This document shows positions 36,977 to 48,241 of a stretch of DNA of 64,000 nucleotides, in pieces. Made by a program: the position numbers and the translations under genes. The notes beneath the pieces were generated by a model. That model was given only the letters and a program-made list of their open reading frames with translations. It searched no databases and was not told where the DNA came from. Every line of letters starts with the position of its first letter. Positions within the stretch are counted from its first letter, which is position 1. The DNA is from Lineus longissimus. Lineage: Eukaryota > Nemertea > Pilidiophora > Heteronemertea > Lineidae. The DNA lies in NCBI RefSeq assembly GCF_910592395.1, contig NC_088309.1, positions 9,922,501-9,986,500 on the forward strand. The letters run 5' to 3'.

Positions 36977-36987
36977 GGGGGGGGGGG
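36977..36987 (+). repeat. Poly-G tract (11 G) upstream of DHRS11-like copy B
   Basis: Counterpart of the 22-G tract of copy A. It is about 25 bp from the LTR element's insertion site. Confidence 0.9.
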
Positions 36988-37011
36988 TGTTATTACTGAA
37001 GCAGTTAGTCT

Positions 37012-37210
37012 TGTGACGGGGCCATATTATGGCTGTCGAGGCGCCCCATAGTAGGCAGGTGGAACACCTCTGTCTCTCTCTCCAGCATCTACCGTGTAGT
37101 GAGACCTGTACGCTAGTTCGCCCGTGGAATAAAGCCTATTCTCTTAGTTCATATCTTGGAGTTGAGTAAGTGCATGCCCATGGCCCCACCATAAGTATTC
37201 GTACTTTACA
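37012..37210 (+). repeat. 5' LTR
   Basis: 199 bp, TG...CA. It contains a (CT)n stretch and an AATAAA hexamer (GGAATAAAGCC), a likely R-region poly(A) signal. Confidence 0.95.
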
Positions 37211-37211
37211 G

Positions 37212-37230
37212 TGGCGCCCATAACGTGGGG
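37212..37230 (+). other. Primer binding site
   Basis: TGGCGCCCATAACGTGG begins one base after the LTR. Its TGG is complementary to a tRNA 3' CCA. The donor tRNA is not identified. Confidence 0.75.
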
Positions 37231-37846
37231 CTGCACCGAACTTTCGGCGAGAAATTGCTATTTTTCAGATGCCCGAATCCGACGGCGTGCATTGCTTTGT
37301 TCGTACGGGGCGCTCTGCGCATGTGCATTAATGTCTACCTGCACATGCGGCCCGTTTTGCCGAATGACTTAGGGTTTATCAAGTTTTGGGCTCGGTATAA
37401 AAGCTTAGCTAAGGAGTTTTCCTAGTTATGCTACGAAATCGGCCCGGTAATTTGAGTTGGCTGAGCAGTGAGTGTGTCACGAACCGGTCAGTTCACTAGA
37501 TCCATGGGAAGCCAACTCTGCATTTATTTATATGTGATATTCTATTCCTAGTGGTACAAAATGGGGTGTTTTATTGCAGCTGTTTGTGTAGGGTTTACCA
37601 CCCAATCAGTATGCGGCCCAAGTACCTGAAGCGGGAAGCAGATTCTGCAGATACTGGTAGTGACAGTAAATACTGAAGCTAACAGTACCACTCTGTTAAT
37701 TCATGAATACCATTATTTGCTACTAACTGCGATTAGCAAGGGTTTACCTGTAATCGTAGTTCCATGTCCACATTCTATATTATTGTATGAAGAGAAAAAT
37801 ATTAGACATTAAGCTGTTTTGTTCTTTGATCTTTTCATAAGTTAAA

Positions 37847-38870
37847 ATGGCAGCGGCACACCCCAAATTAAAGGAGTTCAGTGGTGAACCATCAGAGGAT
37901 TTTACCCTGTGGTTCAAACGTTTTGAGCTTTTTGTGCCCGCTGCAGCAGATGACGCGGCGGCGGCCGTGCCGAGGCGGCATGCGGTGCTTCCCCTTTATT
38001 TGACTGGGCGAGCTTTTATGACGCACGATAGCCTCCCAGCCGCCACCAAGGTTGATTATGCACTGGCCAAACAGGCATTGAGGGAACGCCTTGACCCCCA
38101 AGATCATGCACTCTTGCGACGACAAGAGTTCATGACGATGAGCCGTGCCGAGAATGAGATGATTTCGGCATGAACTGCGCGTCCTTAGGAAGGCTTCGTC
38201 AGCATTCGCGGATTTTCCTGAGGAGCACCGCAACACCATGGCCAAGGAACAGTTCATGAGGGGAGTAGGCAACGCGGAATTACAGCTGCATCTATTAACT
38301 CACAACCCCGAGACAATCCGTACTGCTGTTCAGTTGGCTGAGCAGTATTTACAGGTACGGAAGATAACCATCCCTTCCCAGGAACCATCTGTGGCTGTGC
38401 GCCGTGTACGTGACCACCAGGAAGAAGGGGTACCCTCTCCTGGGGCCACATCCGAATGTGGGGATGAGCTCAGCATGCTGCGAGATGACGTGAGGAAACT
38501 TACGGCACAAATGGAGCAGATGATGAAGATGCAGGCAGGTGGCCGGGGCCGAGGGCGTGGCCGCAGGGGTCACCGTGGTCAACGCCAGGCCGGCTATGAG
38601 AATCGGGGTCAACGTCCTACCAACTCTCTGGATAATGGGGGACATGGTCAAGGCCAGTGGGAAGAGCGACAGAGGACAGGGTCCCATGATCGGCGTGCAC
38701 AGCGCCAGCCCATCTCACTGACTGGAGAAACTGGGTCCCAGCAGAGGAGTTACCCTGCCGATGAACAACCGGGCCAGTTTTACAGCAGGTTTGATGGCAA
38801 TTGCTATAATTGTGGGAAGTATGGGCACAAGAGTGCCGACTGCTGGGGTCCCCGGCAGTCGGGAAACTAG
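37847..38870 (+). pseudogene. gag (frameshifted)
   Basis: Starts MAAAHPKLKEFSGEPSEDF and shows the capsid-like LWFKRFELF...PLYLTGRAF...ALRERLDP pattern. The frame stops at 38171-38173 (just after ENEMISA). It resumes in another frame from about 38160 (RHELRVLRKASSAFADFPEE), which is a single-indel frameshift. The C-terminal half is Gly/Arg/Gln-rich and nucleic-acid-binding. It ends with a CCHC knuckle, CYNCGKYGHKSADC. Confidence 0.88.
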
Positions 38871-39295
38871 CATGTGCTGCTGATGAGGGTCGGTCAGCAG
38901 CCCGGCATAAGAAAAAGACTCAAAGAATTGTTCCAAGGGCCCTCATGGCCATCAGGGATCAGGAAATTCCAGTTTTGTTTGATACTGGGGCTGATATTTC
39001 CCTGATGCGTGAGGATGTGTATCAGTTGTACTCAGCAGAGGAGAGAGGGCCGTTGATACCTAGGTCAACCGCCATCGCCTCTATTTCCGGGGACATGTTG
39101 CCAGTCTTAGGAGTAGCAACAGTCCCTGTGGTATTGGGTTCCCTGAAGTTGGAACATCCTTTTAGAGTTGTTCAGGGAATTGATAGTCCAGTCATTCTTG
39201 GCTGGGATTTCATGCTGGACTATGCTGTGACAGTGAACCCTCAGAGGAAGGAGGTCACCATCCAGGTGAATCTTTCCCCTTATTGGAAAGTGTGA
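38810..39295 (+). pseudogene. pol: aspartic protease
   Basis: Overlaps the gag 3' end in the -1 frame, the usual gag-pol arrangement. The retropepsin motif is LFDTGADISLM, with VILGWDFM downstream. The frame is lost at 39293 (NLSPYWKV then stop) while the same protein continues in the next frame. Confidence 0.88.
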
Positions 39296-39723
39296 GAGTG
39301 CCGAACACAACGACTGCAAGGGCACTGAAGTCTACCCTGATACCGGGCAGAACGGAAGTGATTATTCCGGCCTACTTACCCCATGATAATGGATACCCCA
39401 ACCTTAGATACGAAGGCATTTTGGAGCCAAACAATCCCCCAGGAATAGTAGTGTCACGAATAGCGGCTACTGCGGAGAATGCGCTGATTCCAGTCCGTAT
39501 TATGAACCCTGAGCCTGAACTGTTGGAGATAGCCAAAGGGACATGTCTTGGAGAATTCCATTGCCTGGCTGGTTACCAATCCAATACTGTGCGACAGGCA
39601 TATGAACTCATGGAGGAGTACCAAGTTGATGAGAATGGAGAAGAGCAGGCAGTCGACAGTGAAGGGGTTCCCTCCGTCGATCTGTCAGGCTCCAAATTGA
39701 AAAGGGAGAGATGTCACGTTTGA
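39283..39723 (+). pseudogene. pol: protease-RT linker
   Basis: Continuation of pol in a second frame (PNTTTARALKSTLIPGRTEV ...). It ends by another frameshift at about 39715, just before the RT. Confidence 0.75.
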
Positions 39724-40880
39724 AGTCCCTTTTAAAGAGATACAATAAAGTGTTCAGCAAGACGCCGAATGATAGAGGTTTCACCGACCTAGTGGAGCAC
39801 CATATTGATACGGGAGATGCTCATCCTATTAAACAAGCACCTCGCCGAGTTCCTTTCCACTTGCGGGACGAGTTGGAGGAAGAGGCAAACGACATGCTGA
39901 AGGATGGGGTTGTTGAGCCCTGCTCTGGCCCTTGGTCCTCTCCTGTGGTCCTCGTGAAGAAAAAATCAGGAGCTTTCCGATTTTGTGTAGACTACCGAAA
40001 GCTGAATGCTGTGACACGGAAGGATGCTCACCCACTTCCGCGTATTGACGACTCGCTGGCATCCATGTCGGGTGCTGCATTCTTCAGTAACCTTGACCTC
40101 ACTAGCGGATACTGGCAAGTTCCCGTTAACAGAGATCATCGAGACAAGACGGCCTTCTCCATAGGGACGAATCTTTATCGTTTCAAACGGTTACCTTTTG
40201 GCCTTTGTAATGCTCCACCACTATTTCAGAGACTGATGGAGTTAGCTTTTGCTGGGATGAGCTGGAGAGTCATGCTTACCTATCTTGATGACCTGGCTAT
40301 CTTCACGACCACCTTTGACGAACACCTGGAGGTCCTCGAAGAAGTTTTCCAGCGTCTACAGAAGGCTGGACTGAAGCTCCAACCCAGCAAGTGTCACTTG
40401 TGCCGAGACAAGATCATATTCTTGGGACACCATGTGAGCCGTGATGGCATAAGGCCGGACCCAAACAATGTAGAGAAGGTGCAGAACTGGCCGACACCCA
40501 AAACTGTTAAGCAGGTCCAGAGTTTTATAGGGCTGGCATCCTACTACCGACGTTTCGTCCAGGACTTCGCTAAGATAGCCAAACCATTAATCCAGCTGAC
40601 CGAGAAGAATGCTCCTTTCCTCTGGGACGAGGCCTGTCAGGAAAGTTTTGAGGTTCTGAAGTCTAAGCTGATGTCACCGCCAATCTTAGGATTCCCAAGA
40701 TGGGGTGAACCATTTATTTTGTATACTGATGCGTCGGATTTTGCGATAGGCTGTGTCTTAAGCCAAAAACAAGATGGGGAAGAGCGAGCAATCGCATGTC
40801 ATAGCAAATCTCTCAGTGGGACTGAGAGAAATTGGTGTACATATGACAAGGAGTTGTGGGCAATTGTCTGGGGTCTCTGA
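39711..40880 (+). pseudogene. pol: reverse transcriptase and RNase H (nonsense at 40878)
   Basis: RT motifs run in order: VLVKKKSGAFRFCVDYRKLN, SNLDLTSGYWQV, FKRLPFGLCNAPPLFQRLM, and the catalytic TYLDDLAIF. The connection and RNase H region is FILYTDASDFAIGCVLSQ. A TGA at 40878-40880 interrupts RNase H, and the same frame then continues (QTHIYLYGSRFKIVTDHKPL). Gypsy-type architecture. Confidence 0.93.
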
Positions 40881-41981
40881 CAAACCCACATTTACCTTTA
40901 CGGTTCACGTTTCAAAATAGTCACAGATCACAAGCCATTGCTGCAGAGAAATAAACTTCGCTGGGATGCAGATGTTACCCAGAAAAGGACCCGATGGATG
41001 AATGAGTTGAGCACGTGGGGAGACGTGGAGGTTCAGTATCGTCCGGGAGTAAAAAATGGAAACGCTGATGGTATGAGCCGCCGGCCTCCATCACCAGAGA
41101 AAGAGACACTGGACGATATAGTGGGAGCACTCTTTGCCTCACCCCCCCCCCCCCCCCCCCCCGATGATAGTACCGTCAATGGGGATCCTGAGGATGAGAA
41201 ACGAGAAGATGTGATACTAGAATTAGGGGTTACCAGTTCTGCATCAGAAACCACGACTGCAAAACAGAAACCCAAGACATCAGAATTAGGGATTACCAGT
41301 TCTGCAAAAGAAACCACTGCATGCACAGAGGCTTCACGTAAGCCTAGGAAGAGGGGCAAGCGGAAAGAGAAACCATCCCCAATCTTGTGCAAAGATAATG
41401 GCGATGGCGTACGAGCAATATCACTTATGCCCTGTAACGACCAGGGCCAACCCTTGGCTCCCATCGCATCACAGCAGGAACGAGACGCTACAATTTCACG
41501 GATTCGCCAGAGGGTAACAGATAGGGATAAACCATGCTGGGAAGCCGTCAAGGATGCTGGACGTGATGTGATCACCTATTGGCGTATGTTCGAAGATCTG
41601 CAAATTTGTGATGGTACGTTGGTGAGGACATGGATTCCACCCAGGAAGGCAACGCCTGTGTTTCAACAGATTGTCCCGCCAGGACTTCGTCCACAGATTT
41701 TGGAAGAAACCCACACAGGAGTTACTTCTGCCCACTTGGGACGGCGGAAGACATTGGGCAAAATGAAGAACCGATTTTATTGGCTAGGAATGACATCAGA
41801 TGTCGCTGAGTTCTGTAGAACTTGTGCCCAGTGTGTGGCACGCGGGAAGCCCTGCCCACGGATGAAGGCTCCACAACAGCCAAGACAGTGGCTGATATCA
41901 TATTCAGACGCTATGTATGCGAACATGGCATGCCAGAGGCATTCCATTCAGACCAGGGACGACAGTTTGAAGCTGAAATAG
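40881..41981 (+). pseudogene. pol: RNase H end and integrase zinc-binding domain
   Basis: Same frame as the RT after the nonsense codon. It contains TDHKPLLQRNKLRW and a variable Pro/Glu spacer with a C homopolymer at about 41144-41162. The integrase HHCC finger follows (HTGVTSAHLGRRKTL ... CRTCAQC). The frame ends shortly after the internal deletion point. Confidence 0.88.
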
Positions 41982-43315
41982 TCCAGGAACTATGCACCAT
42001 GCTCTGCATCCAGAAATCCAGAACGTCGCCATACCACCCAGAAGGTAACGGTATGATTGAAAGGTTCAACGAAACACTGAAGAATTCAATAGCTAAGGTT
42101 ACGGTACAGCATGGAACAGATTGGGACCTACACCTTGTACCAGTGCAACTCGCCTACAACTCGAGTGTACATGAGACCACTGGACTGTCCCCTTTCTATC
42201 TGAACCATGGGAGAGAACCTCGTTTGCCGGTAGATGTGGTCTATGGCTGCCCGACCAAGGACTACTGGAGCTCAGCTAGCCGCTATTCCAAGGCTGTATT
42301 CCAGGAACTTCAAGAAGCCTTTCAGGAGGCGCAAAAGACAGCTACCATCAGTCAGGAGCGGCAGAAAAATGTCTATGACAAATGGGCAAGGAATCACCCA
42401 TACCAAGTGGGTGACAAGGTATGGCTTCACACAACGGTATCCAAAGACAGGCACCGGAAACTGGCTTTGCCATGGATTGGTCCGTACATCATTGTCAAAC
42501 GGATGCAGACATCAGCTGGCTTGCCAGGGGTTACTTATCGTATACAAAGTGAGGATGCCTCCAAACGCCAATGGTTAGTGGTTCATCACAATCGGCTGAA
42601 GCCATATGCGGCACCAAAGATACCACGGCCACTGACCGATAAGAATCATGAAGATGTAGCAGAGGTAAATCCTCCTACTGTTCAAGCTCCACAGAGAATG
42701 TTTTCCCCAATAGGGGCATTTCCAAATGGCCCAGTTGGAGGAGAGTTTGGCGGTGGCATGGGGTTACCTGTCGCCCCTGATCCTGGTCCTCCCACGGAAC
42801 CAGCGGTTGTAGCAGTAGAAGAGCAAAATGCACCAGAGGAGGGTGAGCCAGGTGTTGACATGGGTTTACCTGCAGACCGGCCACCTCCAATACTAGCAGA
42901 AGACATAGACGAAAACCACGATGCTGAGGTAGCTGATGACCTACCCGCGGCCCAGCCACCGGATCAAGCATCTGAAGATGATCCGCGGGAAGATCTTGCA
43001 GATAGCAACTCGGACCAGGGCGGAGAGGCTGAGTTTGAACCCCCAGATGAAGACAATTACCACGATGCAGCGGACCAGCTGCCAGTTCTAGATGAGCGTG
43101 ATGAGGGCGAACCCCCTTCTAATATACCAGCGGCAAACGTACCACCCCCACAGGATGCTGGTCGGCCAGAGGCTGACCAAATGGCACAGGAAGGAGATAT
43201 GGAAATAGAGGCAGCACCGGATCCCACCACGACCAGGAACGGACGAGGAGTGCGAGCACCGGTATATCTTCATGACTATGTACGGAATGTTTCAACCCTT
43301 CGATGGACATACTGA
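41870..43315 (+). pseudogene. pol: integrase core (first Asp deleted), GPY/F module and tail
   Basis: Directly after APQQPRQ the sequence jumps to TVADIIFRRYVCEHGMP. The stretch that would carry the first catalytic Asp and its strand (by family comparison roughly 80-100 codons) is missing. The second Asp (FHSDQGRQFE) and the Glu region (SRTSPYHPEGNGMIERFNE) remain. A GPY/F-like module follows (PWIGPYIIVKR ... VVHHNRLKPY), then a long acidic Pro-rich tail. Strand transfer should be impossible for this copy. Confidence 0.88.
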
Positions 43316-44190
43316 CAATATTCAAGAAGGATGTGTAGTCAAAATTTCGGGTTCAGTGCATATTCATGAAGGATTGTGAATCAATGACTTTTTTAATGTG
43401 TTGTGACTTGGAACCAGTTCAAGGTGGTGTTTTGCGCTTTCGGACCGAGTCTAAATGAGCCTGTGTGTTTTAATGCGCTAATGGACAATGCTGTGATTGA
43501 GCTATTAATGACTTTACACACCTCATTGACCTTGGCGGGTAGTGCAGGTGGCCTACTAGAAGTTTTAGTGTTTTGAGAATTTGGGCAGAAATGGGGAAAT
43601 TTGTGACAAACTATCAGGTAGACAGGAGGAAATGAGGAAGACATTCATTGATGATTTAGTGGTATGACAATTGACTGAGTTGATACCTATGAGTATTTGT
43701 TATTCGTTGGATTTGCTGGACTATGCAGAGTTAAAATAGGTTGCTTAATTACTAGTTATAATTTTGTGCATTTATTGGAATTAGATTTTTAGGAAATAAT
43801 ATGTTGAAAATTAAGGGTACGGTTGGCTAGTGTAAGTACAACATACTGGACTGAGGAGTGTATCCGGTCCATTGGACTAGTCGTTAATACTGCTGATTTA
43901 ATGCACTATGTGAGGTAGATGAGAGAGGAGTGAGGGAAGTGCTCACCGTAACACAGTCTACATTAGGGCACCTGTATAGCTTACCCCTGCATCCTTCGAG
44001 TACAGTACCTTGGGTACTACTTTGTTTAATCCTTCATGTGGGTTCTGAAACCTTAGACATGTGATGGTGTTTTAGTAAATTGCTCTCCCTGCTTGGCCAG
44101 CAGGTGATTTTGAGCTGCTCTCTCGTATTGGACGGTGATGGAGCCGAATTTGTATCAATGTGGGACACATCTCTTAAAAAGGGGGACGTA
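43316..44190 (+). other. Retrotransposon 3' untranslated region
   Basis: No env-like or other coding frame. It ends in the purine tract AAAAAGGGGGACGTA (44176-44190), the polypurine tract abutting the 3' LTR. Confidence 0.8.
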
Positions 44191-44391
44191 TGTGACGGGG
44201 CCATATTATGGCTGTCGAGGCGCCCCATAGTAGGCAGGTGGAACACCTCTCTCTCTCTCTCTCCAGCATCTACCGTGTAGTGAGACCTGTACGCTAGTTC
44301 GCCCGTAGAATAAAGCCTATTCTCTTAGTTCATATCTTGAAGTTGAGTAAGTGCATGCCCATGACCCCACCATAAGTATTCGTACTTTACA
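44191..44391 (+). repeat. 3' LTR
   Basis: 201 bp. It matches the 5' LTR except for three G-to-A differences (relative to the 5' copy) and a longer (CT)n run. Confidence 0.95.
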
Positions 44392-44994
44392 GTCTTACTC
44401 ATTAACAATTTACGCAAAACAATTATCCACAAATTTCACCATGCCATGCAAATAGTATTGCAAACCAGGGAATGTTTGTGTGCTTTACATTTTTTCTTTT
44501 GCATTCACAGATAATAGGCCCATCACTGCTGTTTTGCGACACCCTGTAGACTGACTGTGTACTGTACCAGCTGTGTACTTTACACACACTTTAAAAGTAC
44601 CTTATTGGCCTAAAACAACGGTTTATGCGTAAAACTGTATTTGAATCACGTAGTCAACTAAACAAAATAACAAAACTTATCAAAATCCTGACCTGTCAAT
44701 ATATTTCGTTGAGCTAACAGAAAATGACGATTATAAAACGTCTCTGTATCTCTGTCCTACAAATGAAAAAAAAAGATGCACATCTGACCCAAAGTAGCTG
44801 AGCACGAAAATTATTTCCAGACAAAAGTCCTTTTTCATAAATTTGAGTAATGTGAAGATATCATTTTCTATTTGTTACTAAATTCTTAAATATTTGCCGT
44901 GCATTCTGATTAGAATGTTGTTATTTGCGACTACTAATAATAATTAATATCGCCAAAACTTGCGATTGATTTCTGTAGTTTTACCCTTTGTTAA

Positions 44995-45018
44995 GCTGAA
45001 AGGGTGGATGTCGTCCTT
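44995..45018 (+). other. Duplication junction B/C with the same filler
   Basis: GCTGAAAGGGTGGATGTC again follows the unit end. It then joins GATATTGTATTTTC, so unit C lacks the first about 100 bp of the unit. Confidence 0.85.
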
Positions 45019-45240
45019 GATATTGTATTTTCAAAGAATATCTCTCCAAACATTGTACAGTATTTGTCATGTGACAAGTTGTTTTTGTTATGAAATAAAT
45101 ATTTGAATAAGATATACTACATGTAGATTGCTTTGTTGTACATCAGTATTTCCTTTGGGCTTCCAACATCCATGAGGAATCCCCGACACAAGAAGTTGGA
45201 TTATCTGTACCACATCTAGAGCTGCATCTTGGTCTAGTAA

Positions 45241-45415
45241 TGTGGTATCGTAACAGTAGCAATCATCAATGAAAGAAGCAAGTCTTGTAAACTATAACAA
45301 TGTTCTTAATTACTCATCATCCCGTCTCCAGACTCCGGAGAGTCCAGTTACATCATTCATAACTAGGTGGAAGCATCTGCTGTAGCAGACGACAGTAATA
45401 CTTCAAGACACGACA
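45241..45415 (-). repeat. 3' LTR of composite element (minus strand)
   Basis: 175 bp. It differs from its partner by about one substitution and one indel. Minus-strand start TGTCGTGTC, end ACCACA. Confidence 0.9.
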
Positions 45416-45428
45416 TATTCCCCCTTCT
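45416..45428 (-). other. Polypurine tract
   Basis: The minus strand reads AGAAGGGGGAATA immediately before the downstream LTR, as expected for plus-strand DNA priming. Confidence 0.75.
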
Positions 45429-45778
45429 GTTTATAGGAAGTGCTGTACTGTCTGAATATTGCAAATTATTATAAGTGAAATTAGTATGCAAAAGTCTTAT
45501 CTAAAACACACAATCTTAAAGGTATAACTGAATGGCGCCAACATGTGGGTTTAGAAGGTCTAAGTATGCATTAAGACAACAATTGATCAAAAAAAAATCG
45601 ATTTCAAGCAATATGGTTCGTTTTCTTTCAACTTTTATTCCCAGACCACGCCCATCCAATAAAAACGAAAATCTTCGGGAATCTTCGGGAAATCTTCGGC
45701 GATGACGACAACAAAGGAAGGCGGAGCGATCTCTCATGTGAATAGTTTCTTGCGATATCATACGAAATATCAATTGAT

Positions 45779-47541
45779 ATGGTGAATAGATGTGTTTTGT
45801 ACGGCTGTAGCGCCACGGTCGATGCATCGAGTGCTCTTTCGACGCATTCATTCCCGAAAAATACCAGCAATTCGACGTCAGTGGGTGAAGTTTGTACAAA
45901 CAACGAGAGCGGACTTCGTGGATCCGAAACCGACCAACACTTCGGCCGTATGTGCTCAAAACACTTCACTGACGATTGTTTTGAAGTACCATTATCGTTT
46001 GCCCAGAACGAAAGTGGTTTTCAGAAGAAGTAAGCACATTTTGATTCTGTAGCCCTAATAAATTCCTAGACGCAGCTATCGAAATATTATTGTGTTGAAT
46101 ACTCAGGTTATGTGGGCATGTAGGCTACATGGTTATATACATAACTCATAAGCCAGGCCTGACATTGACATACATGGTATTCATGTAGGCCTCTTCACTA
46201 TAAATGTATCAAGCTACAGCCAGCCAGTGAGTCGGCTGTAGCCATGTAGGTTGTGCATATGCATAGGGCCTTGCATGCAGGCAGGCATGGTCTAGTAGTC
46301 TTGTGTGATGTGTCATATGACTTCGTTCAATGGTCATGACATTTCCACTTGGCACTCAACTATATGTTCTTGTTAGACAGTTTGCAAAGCAAACCATGCT
46401 CAACCGCATTGTATTGATAATACACCATGACTTTTTAAGGTGCCGAAGATTGAAGAAAGATGCAGTGCCTACCATACCTCCTAAGAACCTTCCCATGAAG
46501 CGTGTATCATCAGTGATGGAGTTCGACTCGAACTCGATCTCTGATGATACAGGTTCATCAGACCCATTCTCGAACTTCGAGAATGGGTCTGATGAACCTA
46601 GGCCTAGCACAAGCAGTGGTGCTGTTGGTGGAAGATCAGCTTACAAGAAAAGAGAGAGGAAGAGGGATCAAGTCTGTGAGGAAGCTTAGTCCAGATGGGC
46701 AGACATCTACACTGGAGGGGTACCATGCCACAGTCATACATTTTGCACCAAAAATGTATCACTTTGGATACTTAGGCATGAAGAGCAGGCAAGTCTCACT
46801 CACAAAAGTCTTCATGTTTGTCGAGCTTTCAAATTATTGTACCCATCAATGTAGTTTTTTAAAGCCTACATAAGCATAAGCATATGCCAAACTGACCGCT
46901 CACATTCACATGTTAATATGTTTCTACTTGTAGGCTACAGTTAGCTGGACTCCACTTTAATGAGAACAGTGGCAGGGACCAAGCCAAACTCAAGAATGGG
47001 GAAGAACAATTCAACATTTCATTCCCCAAATTCAAGAAGGGAGGCTTTTCAGTGAAACGTGTTCTGACCAAGTGCACATTCAGTAAGTCTGTATTATTTT
47101 GTTCTCAAAAAATAGGCCAGGTGAAGGAATCTATGATGTTCACCTGCGGATGAGTACCATTTCCAAAGTCAAACTACAGGGTGGTCCATGAAAACTGTCC
47201 ATAGCCAGTCTTTTAAGTGAATTGGGAAACGCTTCAAAACATCCTGTAATTAGAATGTGCTGGCAGTTTTCAAATGAACACATGTAATTTGAAATATTGA
47301 CCAGCCCCTTTTCCTAGGTCACCGCTGACTAATTGCTGTTCATCACCACAACAACTGTCTTTTTTCAGACTATGTGACTGAACTTCAGAAAGAGGTGTGC
47401 AGAATCATCCGAGCTGGAGAAATCTGTCAGAATGAAGAACCCCCACCCCCACTTTCCAGTGCCTTCGAACATCCGGATAAGCAGGAAGCCATCAACAAAT
47501 ACCGGAGTGGAAAACGCTACGTGGAGCATGTGGGGAAATAA
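45779..47541 (+). pseudogene. THAP-domain gene, frameshifted, inside the composite LTR element
   Basis: Exon 1 starts MVNRCVLYGCSATVDASS, then RRQWVKFVQTTRADF, then CSKHFTDDCF. This is a THAP zinc finger (C-x4-C ... W ... C-x2-H-F), but reading through it needs two compensating frame changes. The second segment (from about 46440) has RRLKKDAVPTI, the usual follow-on of THAP proteins. It then shifts frame near 46670 before LSPDGQTSTLEGYHATV. Exons 46941-47082 and 47369-47541 have clean splice sites and phases, and the product ends KYRSGKRYVEHVGK. GT/AG introns are retained. It is oriented opposite to the retroelement. The C-terminal half (LAGLHFNENSGR...FPKFKKGGF) is a family I cannot name. 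Confidence 0.72.
46551..46599. repeat. Perfect palindrome, 24-bp arms, 1-bp spacer, in THAP coding sequence
   Basis: Left arm 46551-46574, central C at 46575, right arm 46576-46599, with no mismatch. Just upstream, GAGTTCGACTCGAACTC is another palindrome with 8-bp arms and a 1-bp centre. Confidence 0.97.
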
Positions 47542-47862
47542 CTTGTGTTGGACTTCTAGATTCCAGTGTAAACTGTATGTGGTGGGAGCCAATTTGGTTT
47601 GACGATCATCAAGTTGAAGCTATCACAAATTGCATCCCGGCCTTGGGCCTAGTCATCATTGATTTTGTACGGGTCCTGTTTAACAAACATAACATCACCA
47701 GTATTGGCATTTTATATGAGCAATGTATTTAAAATTTGAAAATTTAAAATTTTGTACAGATGAACAAATACATGCAACTGAACACAATATTTCTTGTTCG
47801 TCAATGTCATTGTACTTATAGTCAGTGTCTAGTTAGAGTCCCCGTGATGAAAACCTCTGAAT
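47542..47862. other. Interval between THAP gene and P2X7-like fragment
   Basis: No feature recognised beyond the possible THAP-gene 3'UTR. A single mariner-like end (CTACAGGGTGGTCC at about 47174), without a visible partner, lies in the preceding THAP intron. Confidence 0.4.
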
Positions 47863-48241
47863 TCAGCATCCTCCTTGAGTCCAGGGGGGGGGCATGAACT
47901 GTGCCCTTATCCGACTCGCTGCACATGATGGCAAAACCACACGGACGTCCCGCCCCAGAAACCCCCAACCACCTCGCTAACTGTCTGTAGCTTATGTGCC
48001 GCATCCTCTTCTCATACGGCCGATCATATGCTGCCTGACCACACTGCTGTCTATATTGAAGCCAAGGCCACCTGCAGGACATGATGGTCCAGGCAAACTG
48101 ACATGAATCCTGGGTGTTGGATGATACATGTCGTCCCCTCGGCCTCTATGCTCTGCCATCTTGTCTTGGACCCTTTGGATCTCGTGGCAGCACGTACATT
48201 CATCCTCTTTTTGCTGGATCTGACAGTTGTCGCAGTGGCAC
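47863..48241 (-). pseudogene. P2X7-receptor C-terminal-like zinc-binding domain, frameshifted
   Basis: The minus strand after an AG acceptor encodes CHCDNCQ...ECTCCHEIQRV, then (shifted) QHPGFMSVCLDHHVLQ, then (shifted) KRMRHISYRQLARWL, then GFLGRDVRVVLPSCA and a stop. This ordered set of Cys clusters, HPGF..VCLD..VLQ, YRQ..RW and RVVLPSC is the P2RX7-C domain found alone in many invertebrate proteins. At least two frameshifts split it. Upstream exons were not found. It is convergent with the THAP gene. Confidence 0.7.

Larger units (their letters stand above)
37012..44391 (+). mobile_element. Ty3/gypsy-type LTR retrotransposon, defective
   Basis: 7.38 kb, bounded by LTRs of about 200 bp that start TGTGACGG and end TTTACA, with a GTCT target duplication (37008-37011 and 44392-44395). 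Internal order is gag, protease, RT, RNase H, integrase, which is the Ty3/gypsy order. The LTRs differ at three single bases plus a CT-repeat length change. No envelope-like gene follows pol. The coding region has several frameshifts, one nonsense codon and an internal deletion in integrase, detailed in the sub-entries. Confidence 0.96.
32524..44994. repeat. Tandem duplication unit B (with a 7.4-kb LTR element inside)
   Basis: Second copy of the unit. Excluding the LTR retrotransposon (37012-44391) it is about 5.1 kb. It ends at CCCTTTGTTAA (44994), exactly like units A and C. Confidence 0.95.

Noticed and set aside
43316-44190. Envelope-like gene after pol
   Set aside because: No open frame, signal peptide or membrane segment in the interval.
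47174-47300. Mariner MITE starting CAGGGTGGTCC
   Set aside because: Only one end with a flanking TA is visible. No matching inverted end was found nearby.
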